A DNA stretch of 40,216 nucleotides, from assembly GCA_964538225.1 (NCBI GenBank), contig CAZIDW010000003.1:1-40216 (forward strand). Reading direction: 5' to 3'. Shown piece after piece: positions 7,776 to 16,406 of this stretch. Position 1 is the first letter of the stretch; each line of letters opens with the position of its first letter. This DNA is from JAFGCR01 sp964538225 (GTDB lineage Bacteria; Patescibacteriota; Gracilibacteria; UM-FILTER-43-11). A program made the position numbers and the translations under genes. The notes under the pieces are model-generated. The model had not been told where the DNA came from, did no database searches, and saw nothing but the letters and a program-made list of their open reading frames with translations.

Positions 7776-10121
7776 ATGTTTTCCCGTGTTTCCAAAGGAC
7801 TTATCTTTATCATTATCGCCTCTATCCTGATGGGGGTGATAGCCCTGCCCTATTCCGTTAAATCCACCTGGCCGGACAACAAGCTGGTCAACTTTTTCGA
7901 AAACCCGAAAATCACCCTGGGGCTCGACCTGCAGGGCGGAACCCAGCTGGATTACCGCATCGATCTGAGGAACGCGCACGCGAAAAACGAAGACGATGAC
8001 AAGGCCAACGATGTGCGCATCAAAGACATTGTCGAGGGCGTGCGCACTACCATCGAACGCCGGGTGAACCGTTTGGGGGTCTCCGAGCCGCAGATCTACC
8101 TTTCCAACGTGGCGGATGAACAGCACATCATCGTGGAGCTGGCCGGCATCAAGGATATCGAGGAGGCTAAGCGCGTAGTGGGCAAGACCATCCAGCTCGA
8201 ATTCAAGGAAAAAAAGACGGAAATGGATCCGGATGAAAAGGAAAAGGTAAAAGCACAGGCCACAGCCACACTGGAAAAGGTGCTGGCGTCCGGTGCAGAT
8301 TTCCGGGAAATCGCTTTAACCACCCAGACCAGCGATAAAAAAATCGATTTCCGGGAAAACCAGACCACATGGGAATCCGAACTGCCGGCACGCCATAAAG
8401 ACTTACTGCCCGCGATGGAACCAGACACTGTCCATCCGGAACTCATTGAAGGAACGGATGGTTATGTGGTCGGTGAAAGCGGCCAACTGACCGAACAAAA
8501 AGGCCTTTACCTGCTGCAGTTCCTCGGCAAAGAAACAAAGGAACGCACCAAATCCGTCACCAAATCCTTCCGTGAGGTAACGGAAGCGTTCGATAAACTG
8601 CGCGACACGGAAAACTTTAAAAAACGTTCTGACTTTCCGGAACATGTGGCGGACATCCTGTGGGCGACGCCTGTTAATGAACTGACGAGCGTCATCGAAG
8701 TGGAAGATGAACTGAAAGTGTACGAAGTGCTGGCCAAAGACGAAGGAAAAGGCGAAGTGAAGGCCAGCCATATCCTGATCGCCTACCAGGGCGCAGAACG
8801 GGCTGCGGAAAATGTGACCCGCACGAAAGCGGAGGCGGAACAGGAAGTCAGCGACTTATTAAAACAAATCAATGACAATCCGAATCGCTTTGAAGAATTG
8901 GCCAAAAAGCATTCAGATTGCTCATCAGCAGCCAGTGGAGGGGATCTGGGCTTTTTCGGTACCGGGCAGATGACCCCGGCTTTTGAAGACGCGGCGTTCG
9001 CGCTGGACGTGGGCGAAGTTTCGGACGTGGTGGAAACGGAATTCGGTTATCACATCATCAAGACTGCTGACAAAAAAGGCGGGGATGAGACGGTTTCGGT
9101 AGCCGTTCTGACCCTGCCGGACACCGAGGCAAACCGCGCCAAACTGGAAGAAGAGCTGGCTCTCACGGAACCGCATGAGGTAACTGTTGAGGAAACCGAA
9201 TACAATTATCACGAGCTATTTTTCGACCTGACACCTGACCCCTGGAAATCCACAGGACTGGATGGCGCGCATTTCAAGCATGCCACGGTGACGTACAACC
9301 AATTAGGCGCGCCCCAGGTGAGTATCGAGTTCGACAGCGAAGGATCGGACATGTTTGCCGACATCACTGATCGCCTGGTAGGAAAGCCACTGGCCATCTT
9401 TGTCGGCGGGGAACTGATTTCCGCGCCGAATGTGAATGAAAAGATCAGCGGAGGCGCGGCTGTGATCACAGGCAATTATTCCATCCGGGAAGCGCTCCAG
9501 CTGGCCACCGACTTAAACACCGGCGCCATTGACGCCCCGGTCATCCTGACCGGCCAGCACACCATCAGCGCCACTTTGGGGGAAAGCGCACTGCGCGTAT
9601 CACTCCTGGCTGGCCTGATCGGCCTGATCGGCCTGGCGCTTTATATGATCCTCTGTTATCGGCTGATGGGTGTGTTCGCTGTCCTGGCGCTTATCATCTA
9701 CTCTATTATCATCATCTTCATTCTGAAGGTTACCGGCATTGTGATGACACTGGCGGGCATCGCCGGCATCATCCTGTCTATCGGTATGGCGGTGGATGCG
9801 AACATCCTGATTTTCGAGCGCACCAAAGAAGAGCTTAATTCCGGCAAGGGTTTTCAGGCGGCTGTCATCACCGGTTTTGAACGCGCCTGGTCCTCTATTC
9901 GGGATTCCAATGTCTCTTCTCTTATCACCTGCGCCATCCTGTGGTTCTTTGGAAATTCCATCATCCGGGGATTTGCCCTGATGCTGGCTATCGGTATTCT
10001 GATTTCCATGTTCACGGCCATTACCGTGACGCGCCAGTTCCTGAAGACTCTGCCCGGCACCCGCTTGGCCAAAAACCGCTTCTTATTGGGAACGAAGGAA
10101 ATCGAGTCCATTAACCGATAA
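7776..10121 (+). CDS. secD: SecD with a parvulin-type isomerase inserted in the first periplasmic domain
   Basis: Accessory subunit of the Sec translocon that uses the proton gradient to finish export. TM1 spans about 8-26, followed by the LGLDLQGGTQ motif and the P1 half ending at KTIQLEF (137-143). The P1 fold resumes at STGLDGAHF (from 492), with ItG-EA-like residues near 565. TM2-6 lie near 600-760, with GMAVDANILIFER (670-682) carrying the proton-relay Asp region. Between residues 145 and 489 is an insertion of about 345 residues. It contains a canonical parvulin/PpiC domain (329-432: KASHILI, SGGDLGFFGTGQMTPAFEDA, ETEFGYHIIK) and, before it, two stretches that look like decayed parvulin copies (about 165-260 and 295-328). 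At 781 residues it is much longer than ordinary SecD. No secF is adjacent. The fusion suggests a foldase acting on emerging substrates; that is inference. Confidence 0.93.
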   Translation: MFSRVSKGLIFIIIASILMGVIALPYSVKSTWPDNKLVNFFENPKITLGLDLQGGTQLDYRIDLRNAHAKNEDDDKANDVRIKDIVEGVRTTIERRVNRLGVSEPQIYLSNVADEQHIIVELAGIKDIEEAKRVVGKTIQLEFKEKKTEMDPDEKEKVKAQATATLEKVLASGADFREIALTTQTSDKKIDFRENQTTWESELPARHKDLLPAMEPDTVHPELIEGTDGYVVGESGQLTEQKGLYLLQFLGKETKERTKSVTKSFREVTEAFDKLRDTENFKKRSDFPEHVADILWATPVNELTSVIEVEDELKVYEVLAKDEGKGEVKASHILIAYQGAERAAENVTRTKAEAEQEVSDLLKQINDNPNRFEELAKKHSDCSSAASGGDLGFFGTGQMTPAFEDAAFALDVGEVSDVVETEFGYHIIKTADKKGGDETVSVAVLTLPDTEANRAKLEEELALTEPHEVTVEETEYNYHELFFDLTPDPWKSTGLDGAHFKHATVTYNQLGAPQVSIEFDSEGSDMFADITDRLVGKPLAIFVGGELISAPNVNEKISGGAAVITGNYSIREALQLATDLNTGAIDAPVILTGQHTISATLGESALRVSLLAGLIGLIGLALYMILCYRLMGVFAVLALIIYSIIIIFILKVTGIVMTLAGIAGIILSIGMAVDANILIFERTKEELNSGKGFQAAVITGFERAWSSIRDSNVSSLITCAILWFFGNSIIRGFALMLAIGILISMFTAITVTRQFLKTLPGTRLAKNRFLLGTKEIESINR

Positions 10122-10123
10122 AG

Positions 10124-10307
10124 CTGATTGGTAGCTGACATCTGACACCTGACAGCTGACATCTGATTGACATCTAATCAACAGCAGTACGCATGTGCGC
10201 ACCTGTGTAGGCCTGAAAGGCCGCGCACTCGCGCACCATAAATAATCAAATAATCAGCAATCCATTAGCAAGTCGATTAGCAATCCATTAGAAGTCCATC
10301 AGTAATT
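10124..10307. repeat. Composite repeat tract between secD and rnhA
   Basis: First part: heptamers AGCTGAC, ATCTGAC, ACCTGAC, AGCTGAC, ATCTGAT (10133-10167), the inverse of the tract at 4797. Middle: a GC-rich stretch with the hairpin GGCCT-GAA-AGGCC (about 10209-10221). Last part: AATCCATTAGC-type units (10258-10302), also inverse to those next to hydB. There is no coding sequence. Confidence 0.8.
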
Positions 10308-10829
10308 ATGAATCTCAGCAAAAGCCTCCAACAGCAACTCGACGAACACATCCCCAAGCGCGAACAGCCGGCCTTTATGGAATTGGCGATCAAGACCCAG
10401 CTCCGCAAACACCAGGCGGCAAACGCGGACAGCGTGGATGTGTATGTGGATGGCGGGGCGCGTGGCAATCCTGGTCCGGCCGGCGGAGGGTTCGCGGTTT
10501 TTCGGGGCGGGGAAAAACTGCTGGAAGGTTCCGAGTTTTACGGTGAAAAAACCAACAACCAGGCGGAATATCTGGCTTTACGGACAGCGCTCCGGGAGGT
10601 GTTCAACCGTTTTCCGGACTCATCCATCCACTGTTTTATGGACAGCCAGCTGGTGGTGGAGCAAATGAACGGCAATTATAAGGTAAAAAACGAAAACATC
10701 CGTCCGATTTTTGAAGAAGTCCAGCGGATTGCGGGGCAGTTTAAAAATTTCCGAATCAAACACGTCGAACGCGGACAGAATAAGCTGGCGGATAAACTGG
10801 CCAATCAGGCGATGAATCGCGGCGCTTAA
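10308..10829 (+). CDS. rnhA: Ribonuclease H family protein
   Basis: Cuts RNA in RNA-DNA hybrids. All four RNase H acids are present: D48 in VYVDGGARGNPGPAG, E87 in TNNQAEYLAL, D112 in CFMDSQLVV and D162 in NKLADKLANQ. A 42-residue N-terminal extension without a recognised domain precedes the core. It has 173 residues; the GARGNPGPAGGG sequence puts it with the short RnhA-like group found in many bacteria and archaea rather than the E. coli enzyme. It starts at the ATG right after the repeat tract, without a Shine-Dalgarno sequence. Confidence 0.9.
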   Translation: MNLSKSLQQQLDEHIPKREQPAFMELAIKTQLRKHQAANADSVDVYVDGGARGNPGPAGGGFAVFRGGEKLLEGSEFYGEKTNNQAEYLALRTALREVFNRFPDSSIHCFMDSQLVVEQMNGNYKVKNENIRPIFEEVQRIAGQFKNFRIKHVERGQNKLADKLANQAMNRGA

Positions 10830-10842
10830 ATGCGCCTTAATT

Positions 10843-10953
10843 TTACATTTCTGATTTGTGATTTCTGATTGTATTTTTTTATTTGTACATTTAAAAATAC
10901 CAAATGAATAAATACTGATTCAAATCAGAAATCTGAAATCTGAAATCTTAAAT
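10843..10953. repeat. Heptamer foldback element between convergent genes
   Basis: Left arm ATTTCTG, ATTTGTG, ATTTCTG. Right arm AATCAGA, AATCTGA, AATCTGA, AATCTTA. The loop ACATTTAAAAAT matches the element at 57-130. It lies between convergent rnhA and trxA, the place for a two-way terminator. Confidence 0.75.
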
Positions 10954-10962
10954 GAGCAATTT

Positions 10963-11286
10963 TTAGGAGTTTTTTTCTACCACTTCCATAAGCTGGTCTT
11001 TTTGGTGGACACCCACCATTTCATCGACCACTTCGCCGTTTTTAAAAACTTTGAGTGCAGGAATACTCATCACGCCGTACTGGGTGGCGAGCTCGGTATT
11101 TTCATCCACATTCACCTTAAAGACTTTCACCTTTCCCCCTTCTGAATCAACCAATTCATCCAGAATAGGCCCCTGTGTCTGGCACGGGCCGCACCAGGGC
11201 GCCCAGAAATCCACCAGGACCGGTGTGTCTTTAACATCTAAAACATCTGACTGGAACGTATCGCTACTCGTTTCTTGTGCTGGCAT
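10963..11286 (-). CDS. trxA: Thioredoxin
   Basis: Cytoplasmic disulfide reductant. A 107-residue single thioredoxin domain with the active site WCGPC (31-35) inside VDFWAPWCGPC, and the cis-proline motif SIPA in YGVMSIPALKVF. No signal peptide. It may supply electrons for the MsrAB protein encoded later in the window, though that one is predicted to be outside the membrane. It is expressed alone from its own promoter candidate. Confidence 0.95.
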   Translation of the reverse strand: MPAQETSSDTFQSDVLDVKDTPVLVDFWAPWCGPCQTQGPILDELVDSEGGKVKVFKVNVDENTELATQYGVMSIPALKVFKNGEVVDEMVGVHQKDQLMEVVEKNS

Positions 11287-11309
11287 AATAAAACGTTTTA
11301 AAAATTAAA

Positions 11310-11337
11310 GTTATAAAGTTATATAAAGAGGATACAA
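11310..11337 (-). promoter_or_regulatory. Candidate trxA promoter
   Basis: On the minus strand TTGTAT and TATAAC are separated by 16 bases, about 25 bases upstream of the trxA ATG. Confidence 0.4.
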
Positions 11338-11394
11338 AAAGTCTGCCAGTTTTTCAAGTTCACAGAACCTTCTTAATATCCCTTGATAACAAAA

Positions 11395-11438
11395 CCCCCT
11401 CAGCCATATGGGCTATAGGGGGCCTTGTTTTTTGTTTT
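11395..11438. terminator. Two-way intrinsic terminator of the HU gene
   Basis: The hairpin has arms CCCCCT and AGGGGG with AGCC/GGGCT inside. It is followed on the plus strand by CCTTG and T-runs and on the minus strand by TTTTG. It serves the minus-strand HU transcript and insulates trxA. Confidence 0.8.
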
Positions 11439-11473
11439 ACTTAAAACGATTTAACGGATTCCGCCTGAGCGGA

Positions 11474-11749
11474 TTAGCGGATTGCGTCTTTCAGGCTTTT
11501 GCCGGCCTTGAAAGCAGGGATCTTCATAGCGGGGATCTTGATCTTCTGGGAGGGGTTCCGGGGGTTTACACCCGTGCGGGCAGCGCGTTTGCTCACGCGG
11601 AACGTGCCGAAACCGGTAATGGTGACACTTTTGCCTTTTTTAAGTTCTTTGGTAATAGAGTCGACGATAGCGTCTAAAGCAATGCCAGCGGTTTTTTTGG
11701 TAACACCGGCGCTGGACGCGATCGCGGCAATAAGATCTTGTTTAGTCAT
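11474..11749 (-). CDS. hup: HU-family DNA-binding protein
   Basis: Small histone-like protein that bends and compacts DNA. It has 91 residues, normal for HU. It begins MTKQDLIAAIASSAGVTKK, followed by the GFGTFRVSKRAARTGVNPRN segment that forms the DNA-contacting arm, and ends with KIPAFKAGKSLKDAI. It is monocistronic: a strong promoter upstream, a long leader, and a terminator downstream. Confidence 0.95.
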   Translation of the reverse strand: MTKQDLIAAIASSAGVTKKTAGIALDAIVDSITKELKKGKSVTITGFGTFRVSKRAARTGVNPRNPSQKIKIPAMKIPAFKAGKSLKDAIR

Positions 11750-11873
11750 AATAAAAAAAAATAAAAAAATAAAATCACTCGTTCGCCTGATTCTGAGGGC
11801 TTATACAGATACCGGCAGCCTATCGCGGGCGCTTACCGATACCCATCATACCTCTGATAAAAGCGAATAGTGC
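11750..11873 (-). promoter_or_regulatory. Long structured 5' leader of the HU gene
   Basis: About 124 bases between the predicted transcription start and the ATG. On the minus strand CGGTA and TGCCG (about 11812-11838) pair around an inner GCC/GGC. The last 25 bases are almost only A and T. No known riboswitch was recognised. Confidence 0.4.
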
Positions 11874-11879
11874 AAAGGC

Positions 11880-11909
11880 AGTATACTTAAGCGGGCCTGA
11901 GCCTGACAA
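11880..11909 (-). promoter_or_regulatory. HU gene promoter
   Basis: On the minus strand TTGTCA and TATACT are separated by 18 bases, a good sigma-70 type match. Confidence 0.65.
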
Positions 11910-11985
11910 GAGATTTTCCGCTTTATCTAGCGAAAAAGTCGGTTGATAAAATTTTGTATTCAGGTTTTATTCAGTATTTAAGCCA

Positions 11986-11999
11986 AAATCCGCGGATTT
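11986..11999. promoter_or_regulatory. 14 bp perfect palindrome in the hup-topA gap
   Basis: AAATCCGCGGATTT is a perfect palindrome in an otherwise AT-rich stretch (11940-12110) between the divergent HU and topA promoters. It is a candidate operator for an unknown regulator. Nothing else was seen in that stretch. Confidence 0.35.
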
Positions 12000-12119
12000 G
12001 ACGAAAATGCAAAAAAATTAGCAGAATTAATGTTAATTTGGGCTTATTTAAACGGAAGATTAACAATCTTTTTTTGGTGGCTTTACCTTTTTTTAGACAG
12101 CCTGATCTGTACAATTGAT

Positions 12120-12148
12120 TTGACAAGCCGCCCGCTTACCTGTAAATC
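12120..12148 (+). promoter_or_regulatory. topA promoter
   Basis: TTGACA, 17-base spacer, TAAATC; the predicted transcript begins about 23 bases before the topA ATG. Confidence 0.6.
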
Positions 12149-12177
12149 TTTCAGTTGTTAATCACCCCGCCAAACTT

Positions 12178-14406
12178 ATGAACCATGTTATTATTGTGGA
12201 ATCCCCGGCCAAAGCCAGGACGCTGAAAAATTTTCTGGGCGCCAAATATAACATCAAAGCGTCCATGGGCCATGTGCGGGATCTTCCTAAAAAAGAAATG
12301 GGCATTGACATCAAAAACGGATTCAAGCCGAATTACATTATCAGCCCCGACAAGAAAAAAATCGTCAAGGAACTGAAAACGCTTGTCCATAAATATAAGA
12401 ATACGATGGTATGGCTTGCCTCTGATGAGGATCGCGAAGGGGAAAGTATCGCTTGGCATCTGGCCCACGCGCTGGATCTGAAAAAAGACCATTACAAACG
12501 CATTGCGTTCCATGAGATCACCAAGCCGGCCATTCTGAACGCGCTGGACAATCCCCGGCCGATTGATTTTAACCTGGTGCACGCACAGCAGGCCCGCCGG
12601 ATCCTGGACCGGCTGGTGGGGTACAAACTGTCCCCTTTGCTGTGGACCAAGGTCCGCGCCGGACTGAGCGCTGGCCGCGTTCAGAGCGTAGCGGTCCGCC
12701 TGGTAGTGGAGCGCGAACGGGAAATCGAAGATTTCAAACCCGATGAATACTGGAAAATCGACACGGATCTGAAAGCGAAAAAGGGCAAATTTAACGCGGA
12801 ACTCAGCGCAATCAAAGGTAAAAAAGCCAGTGTTAAAAACAAAAAAGAGGCAGGCACTGTTTTAAAAGACCTGGCCAAGACCACTTACACAGTCAAAGAC
12901 CTTGCCATTAAGGCGGCCAAACGCTATCCCGCGCCGCCATTCATCACCAGCACCCTCCAGCAGGAAGCCTCGCGCAAGCTCGGTTTTTCCGTAAAACAGA
13001 CCATGGTCGTGGCTCAGCAGCTTTACGAAGGTATGGAGCACGGAAGACACCATACGGGTCTTATTACCTATATGAGGACCGATTCTTTTAACCTTTCCAA
13101 TGAATTTTTAAAAGCGGTTCCGGGTGTCATCAAAAAAAGGTACGGTCAGGAATATGTCCTCAGCAAACCGCGCTTTTTTACCAAAAAGACCAAAGGCGCC
13201 CAGGAAGCCCATGAGGCCATTCGGCCGACTGACCCCGCTAAAACACCCGACCAGCTGAAAGCGCATTTGGACCCTAACCAATATAAATTATATAAATTGA
13301 TCTGGGAGCGCACTATCGCCTCACAGATGCCGGAAGCCAAGTTGGATGTGACGACAGTGACGGTGGAAACAGGCAATGATTACACATTGACGGCCAAAGG
13401 CCAGGTTATCAAATCCCCCGGGTTCATGAAAGTATATGTGGAAGGGACCGACCATCCGGAAGAAGCGCTGGCAAACAAAGAGCGCATCCTGCCGCCCATT
13501 GAAAAAGGTGAGGTGTGTGGACTGATCAAAATCAATGACGAGCAGAAATTCACCCAGCCACCCGCGCGTTATACCGAAGCAACCTTGGTGAAGAAGATGG
13601 AATCCGAAGGCGTCGGCCGGCCATCCACTTACGCGCCGGTGATCTCCACCATCATCCAGCGGGGTTATGTGGAAAAACAAAAGGACAAAAAGCTGTACCC
13701 GCTGGAGATCGGTTTCATTGTGAACGATTTCCTGATGAAACATTTCAGGAACATCGTCAGCTATCATTTCACAGCCGATATGGAGAAAAAACTGGATGCC
13801 GTCGCTGAAGGCAACGTGAAATGGGAACCGGTCATCGAAGACTTTTACAAACCCTTTGAAAAGACACTGGAAGAAAAAAAGAAGACCATCAAAAAAACCG
13901 ATGTGCTAAAAGAAAAGACCGATGAAAAATGTGATGTCTGCGGCGCGCCCATGATCATCAAACTGGGTCGTAACGGAAAATTCCTCAGCTGTTCCAAATA
14001 TCCGGAATGCAAAAACGCCAAACCTCTTAAAGAAGACCGGAAAAGAGAAGAAGAGCTTCAAAAGGAATTCAAAGACGAGAAATGTGAAAAATGCGGATCG
14101 CCCATGGTGGTTAAAACCGGTAAATACGGGGATTTCCTGGCCTGCTCCGCGTATCCGAAATGCAAAACCACCCGCCCGCTGGCCCATGCTTTAAACGCGG
14201 AGTGCCCGAAATGCGGCGCTAAACTGGTTGAAAAACGCACCAAGCGGGGGAAAGTTTTTTACGGCTGTTCCAGTTACCCGAAATGCGATTTTGCCACCTG
14301 GCATAAACCCATCGACGACCCCTGCCCCGTTTGTAAAGGCCTTCAGGTACAGGCAAAAAAGAACCTCATCAAATGTGAAAAATGCGGAAAGGAAACGGAG
14401 ATCTAA
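12178..14406 (+). CDS. topA: DNA topoisomerase I (type IA)
   Basis: Relaxes negative supercoils by nicking one strand. The N-terminal Toprim domain has IIVESPAKARTL (5-16) and the acidic triad region SDEDREGES (82-90). The active-site tyrosine is Y298 in GLITYMRTDS. The RPSTYA motif (GVGRPSTYAPVI) lies downstream. From C585 to the end are four zinc-ribbon units with CxxC pairs (CDVC..CSKYPEC, CEKC..CSAYPKC, CPKC..CSSYPKC, CPVC..CEKC) that bind single-stranded DNA. At 742 residues it is a complete enzyme. It starts at an ATG without a Shine-Dalgarno sequence. Confidence 0.97.
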   Translation: MNHVIIVESPAKARTLKNFLGAKYNIKASMGHVRDLPKKEMGIDIKNGFKPNYIISPDKKKIVKELKTLVHKYKNTMVWLASDEDREGESIAWHLAHALDLKKDHYKRIAFHEITKPAILNALDNPRPIDFNLVHAQQARRILDRLVGYKLSPLLWTKVRAGLSAGRVQSVAVRLVVEREREIEDFKPDEYWKIDTDLKAKKGKFNAELSAIKGKKASVKNKKEAGTVLKDLAKTTYTVKDLAIKAAKRYPAPPFITSTLQQEASRKLGFSVKQTMVVAQQLYEGMEHGRHHTGLITYMRTDSFNLSNEFLKAVPGVIKKRYGQEYVLSKPRFFTKKTKGAQEAHEAIRPTDPAKTPDQLKAHLDPNQYKLYKLIWERTIASQMPEAKLDVTTVTVETGNDYTLTAKGQVIKSPGFMKVYVEGTDHPEEALANKERILPPIEKGEVCGLIKINDEQKFTQPPARYTEATLVKKMESEGVGRPSTYAPVISTIIQRGYVEKQKDKKLYPLEIGFIVNDFLMKHFRNIVSYHFTADMEKKLDAVAEGNVKWEPVIEDFYKPFEKTLEEKKKTIKKTDVLKEKTDEKCDVCGAPMIIKLGRNGKFLSCSKYPECKNAKPLKEDRKREEELQKEFKDEKCEKCGSPMVVKTGKYGDFLACSAYPKCKTTRPLAHALNAECPKCGAKLVEKRTKRGKVFYGCSSYPKCDFATWHKPIDDPCPVCKGLQVQAKKNLIKCEKCGKETEI

Positions 14407-14440
14407 TTTCAGATTTCTGATTTCAGATTTCAAATTTTTG
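14404..14440. repeat. ATTTCAG/ATTTCTG heptamers after topA
   Basis: Five in-phase units: ATTTCAG, ATTTCTG, ATTTCAG, ATTTCAA, ATTTTTG. They are of the same kind as the arms at 57 and 10843, here without a clear opposite arm. Confidence 0.7.
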
Positions 14441-14441
14441 T

Positions 14442-14556
14442 TGTATCGCCCGTTCTCCGTAGTATATGCTGGTGCGCACTATTTTGTTCATTGTAAATTA
14501 AGCGCAATACGCTATATACTAAAGAGGATGAATTATGTCGTCGTTTCGTTATATCG
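14442..14556 (+). repeat. 115 bp dispersed element, copy A (promoter plus start codon)
   Basis: Near-identical to the complement of 30461-30575. An 83 bp core (14459-14541) has no mismatch between copies, and differences cluster at both edges. Inside are TTGTAA (14491-14496), an 18-base spacer and TATACT (14515-14520), then AAAGAGG seven bases before an ATG (14535). Here that ATG opens an 8-codon leader (MSSFRYIV) that stops four bases before the next gene. Both copies sit just upstream of an unrelated gene in the reading direction. Confidence 0.85.
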
Positions 14557-14565
14557 TTTAGTTCA

Positions 14566-16245
14566 ATGAGTAAAAACCTTCTGCTGAAAAAATTACTGGA
14601 ACGCAAAAAGACCAAAAGCGCGGTGCTGGACCGACTGCTTTTCGGAATCCTGGGGCTCGGCTTTCTGATGATGATCGCTTTTTTTATTTACCTGGTCTGG
14701 TTTACCCTCAGCAACCGGAGCGTTACCTATTTACTGCCCGCGGAAAAGACCGTGGCGTATTTTGAGCTGGAAGACCTGACCCTTCCCCCGCGCCTTGAAC
14801 AGCAGACGGTCTTTGACCTTTTAGGGCTCAACGTGGTGCTTGAGCAGACATTCCAGCTGACCATGGAGGATCTGAAAGGGCAATTGTCTTACGGCCGGCT
14901 GGGGCTGGCGCTCATCCAGAACACTGACGCCAAAAATAACTTAGTCCTGTTTTTCCGCACGCGCGGCCACAAACAGGCCCTGGCCTTTTTCGAAAATCTT
15001 GGCCTGGAAGGCGAAGCGCTGATGATCAGCGGGGATGATGATCTGCCGATTTATTCGTATCCGCAAAGCAAACGCTTTGCCTTCAGTTTTATCGGCCCGT
15101 ACCTTTTTATCGCTGAAAATCCTTCTACTCTGGAAAATATCCAGTCGGTGTATAACAATGAAGACCAGGACCTCAACGCGGATCCGGATTACCGGAAATC
15201 TCTGGCCAACCTTCCCCGGCAGGCATGGGGGCATGGTTATTTGGATGTGAAAGCGCTGCGCTTTGGCGATACCCATCCTCTGCGCCAGGTAACGGAACCC
15301 CTTCAGCACATCACGGACCATCTGGCGCTGAGCATCCAGAAGGAGTACAACGGGTTCCATTTCAACACACTCCTGTCGCTTGACCCTGAACTGCTCGCGC
15401 TGAAAAAAGGTTATACGGATTCGACCCGTTTCGCTTATAGTCTGGCGGATTTTTTGGGGGGTCAGCACACGGCTGTTTATATCGGCGGAGCAAACCTGAG
15501 TGATGAATGGCAGAACACGCTGGAGACCATCAGCCAGCTCAACCCGGCCTACGGCATCATCCTGGAAGGAATCATACGGGCGCAGGTAGGCCAAATCTTC
15601 GGGGAGGACGTCAGCCTGCGGAATGATATCTATCCGCTGTTCGGAGGGGAATACGCCCTGGCCTTTGAGCACCTGGAAGACGGCCTGACCGGTATCAAGC
15701 TCATCCTTAAGCACCATGACCGTTCATTCGCGAAAACCAAACTGCAAAAACTGCTGGAGGGTTTCCAGACTCTGGCCGCCCAATTCGCTCCGCGCCTTAA
15801 GGAATTCACCCTGCCGGACGGCACAGAAAGCCGGGAACTGGTGGCGGATCCGTCCCGTCTGCATGAGACAGAAGAGACGTATCAAAATTATGAGATTCAC
15901 TGCCTGAATGTCCTGAATTCTGTTTATGGGTTCTGTTACACGGTGACCGATGAGCTCATCATCATGGCCAACCACCCAGAGTCGGTCAAAGAATCCATCG
16001 ACCTGAGCATCTCTCCCCGCTTTGTCCTGTCACAATCCCAGTCCTTCCGCCAGGCGCTGAGCAACCTGAGCGCGGTGAGCGATGAGATCACATTCATCGA
16101 GTTCAGCAACCTGCATCCGCTGTTTAAAAACACGCTGGCGGGAATATACACCCAAAATCTGCTCAGCTCTTTCGAGGCGGTTGCCTGGATCAAACATTAT
16201 TTCAATGACGGGGTGAGTACGGAAGGGTATCTTTTACTGAAGTAA
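14566..16245 (+). CDS. DUF3352-like membrane-anchored protein
   Basis: A 559-residue protein with one membrane helix near 26-48 and a large C-terminal outside domain. The repeated pattern of LPAEKTVAYFELEDL, FAFSFIGPYLFIAENPSTLE and ELIIMANHPESVKESIDL is typical of DUF3352-type proteins, whose biochemical role is not established. There is no signal-peptidase site, so it is probably anchored by its N-terminus. It is led by the dispersed promoter element and is partly coupled to a short leader frame (MNYVVVSLYRLVQ ends in the ATGA overlap). It is monocistronic, and groES follows with its own promoter. Confidence 0.7.
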   Translation: MSKNLLLKKLLERKKTKSAVLDRLLFGILGLGFLMMIAFFIYLVWFTLSNRSVTYLLPAEKTVAYFELEDLTLPPRLEQQTVFDLLGLNVVLEQTFQLTMEDLKGQLSYGRLGLALIQNTDAKNNLVLFFRTRGHKQALAFFENLGLEGEALMISGDDDLPIYSYPQSKRFAFSFIGPYLFIAENPSTLENIQSVYNNEDQDLNADPDYRKSLANLPRQAWGHGYLDVKALRFGDTHPLRQVTEPLQHITDHLALSIQKEYNGFHFNTLLSLDPELLALKKGYTDSTRFAYSLADFLGGQHTAVYIGGANLSDEWQNTLETISQLNPAYGIILEGIIRAQVGQIFGEDVSLRNDIYPLFGGEYALAFEHLEDGLTGIKLILKHHDRSFAKTKLQKLLEGFQTLAAQFAPRLKEFTLPDGTESRELVADPSRLHETEETYQNYEIHCLNVLNSVYGFCYTVTDELIIMANHPESVKESIDLSISPRFVLSQSQSFRQALSNLSAVSDEITFIEFSNLHPLFKNTLAGIYTQNLLSSFEAVAWIKHYFNDGVSTEGYLLLK

Positions 16246-16324
16246 AAAATCTCTGATTTTTTCTTCTCTTTTTTCCCTCTCGCCCCGGAATAAAAGAGTG
16301 TTACCTATAACAAACAAAAAATAA

Positions 16325-16352
16325 TTGACTTAGTGTTCAAGATTGCTAGAAT
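16325..16352 (+). promoter_or_regulatory. groESL promoter
   Basis: TTGACT, 16-base spacer, TAGAAT; the predicted transcript starts within the CIRCE operator that follows. Confidence 0.75.
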
Positions 16353-16355
16353 GAC

Positions 16356-16382
16356 TTAGCACTCAATTATTTTAAGTGCTAG
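16356..16382. promoter_or_regulatory. CIRCE operator (HrcA binding site)
   Basis: TTAGCACTC, nine bases, AAGTGCTAG. This matches the consensus TTAGCACTC-N9-GAGTGCTAA in 16 of 18 arm positions with the exact spacing. It overlaps the predicted start of transcription, as in HrcA-controlled heat-shock operons. hrcA itself is not in the window. Confidence 0.93.
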
Positions 16383-16406
16383 TTTTACCATTTAATCTCA
16401 TTATAT

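Noticed and set aside
14941..15717. 258-codon minus-strand frame opposite the DUF3352-like gene
   Set aside because: No domain pattern and lies wholly within a better-supported gene.
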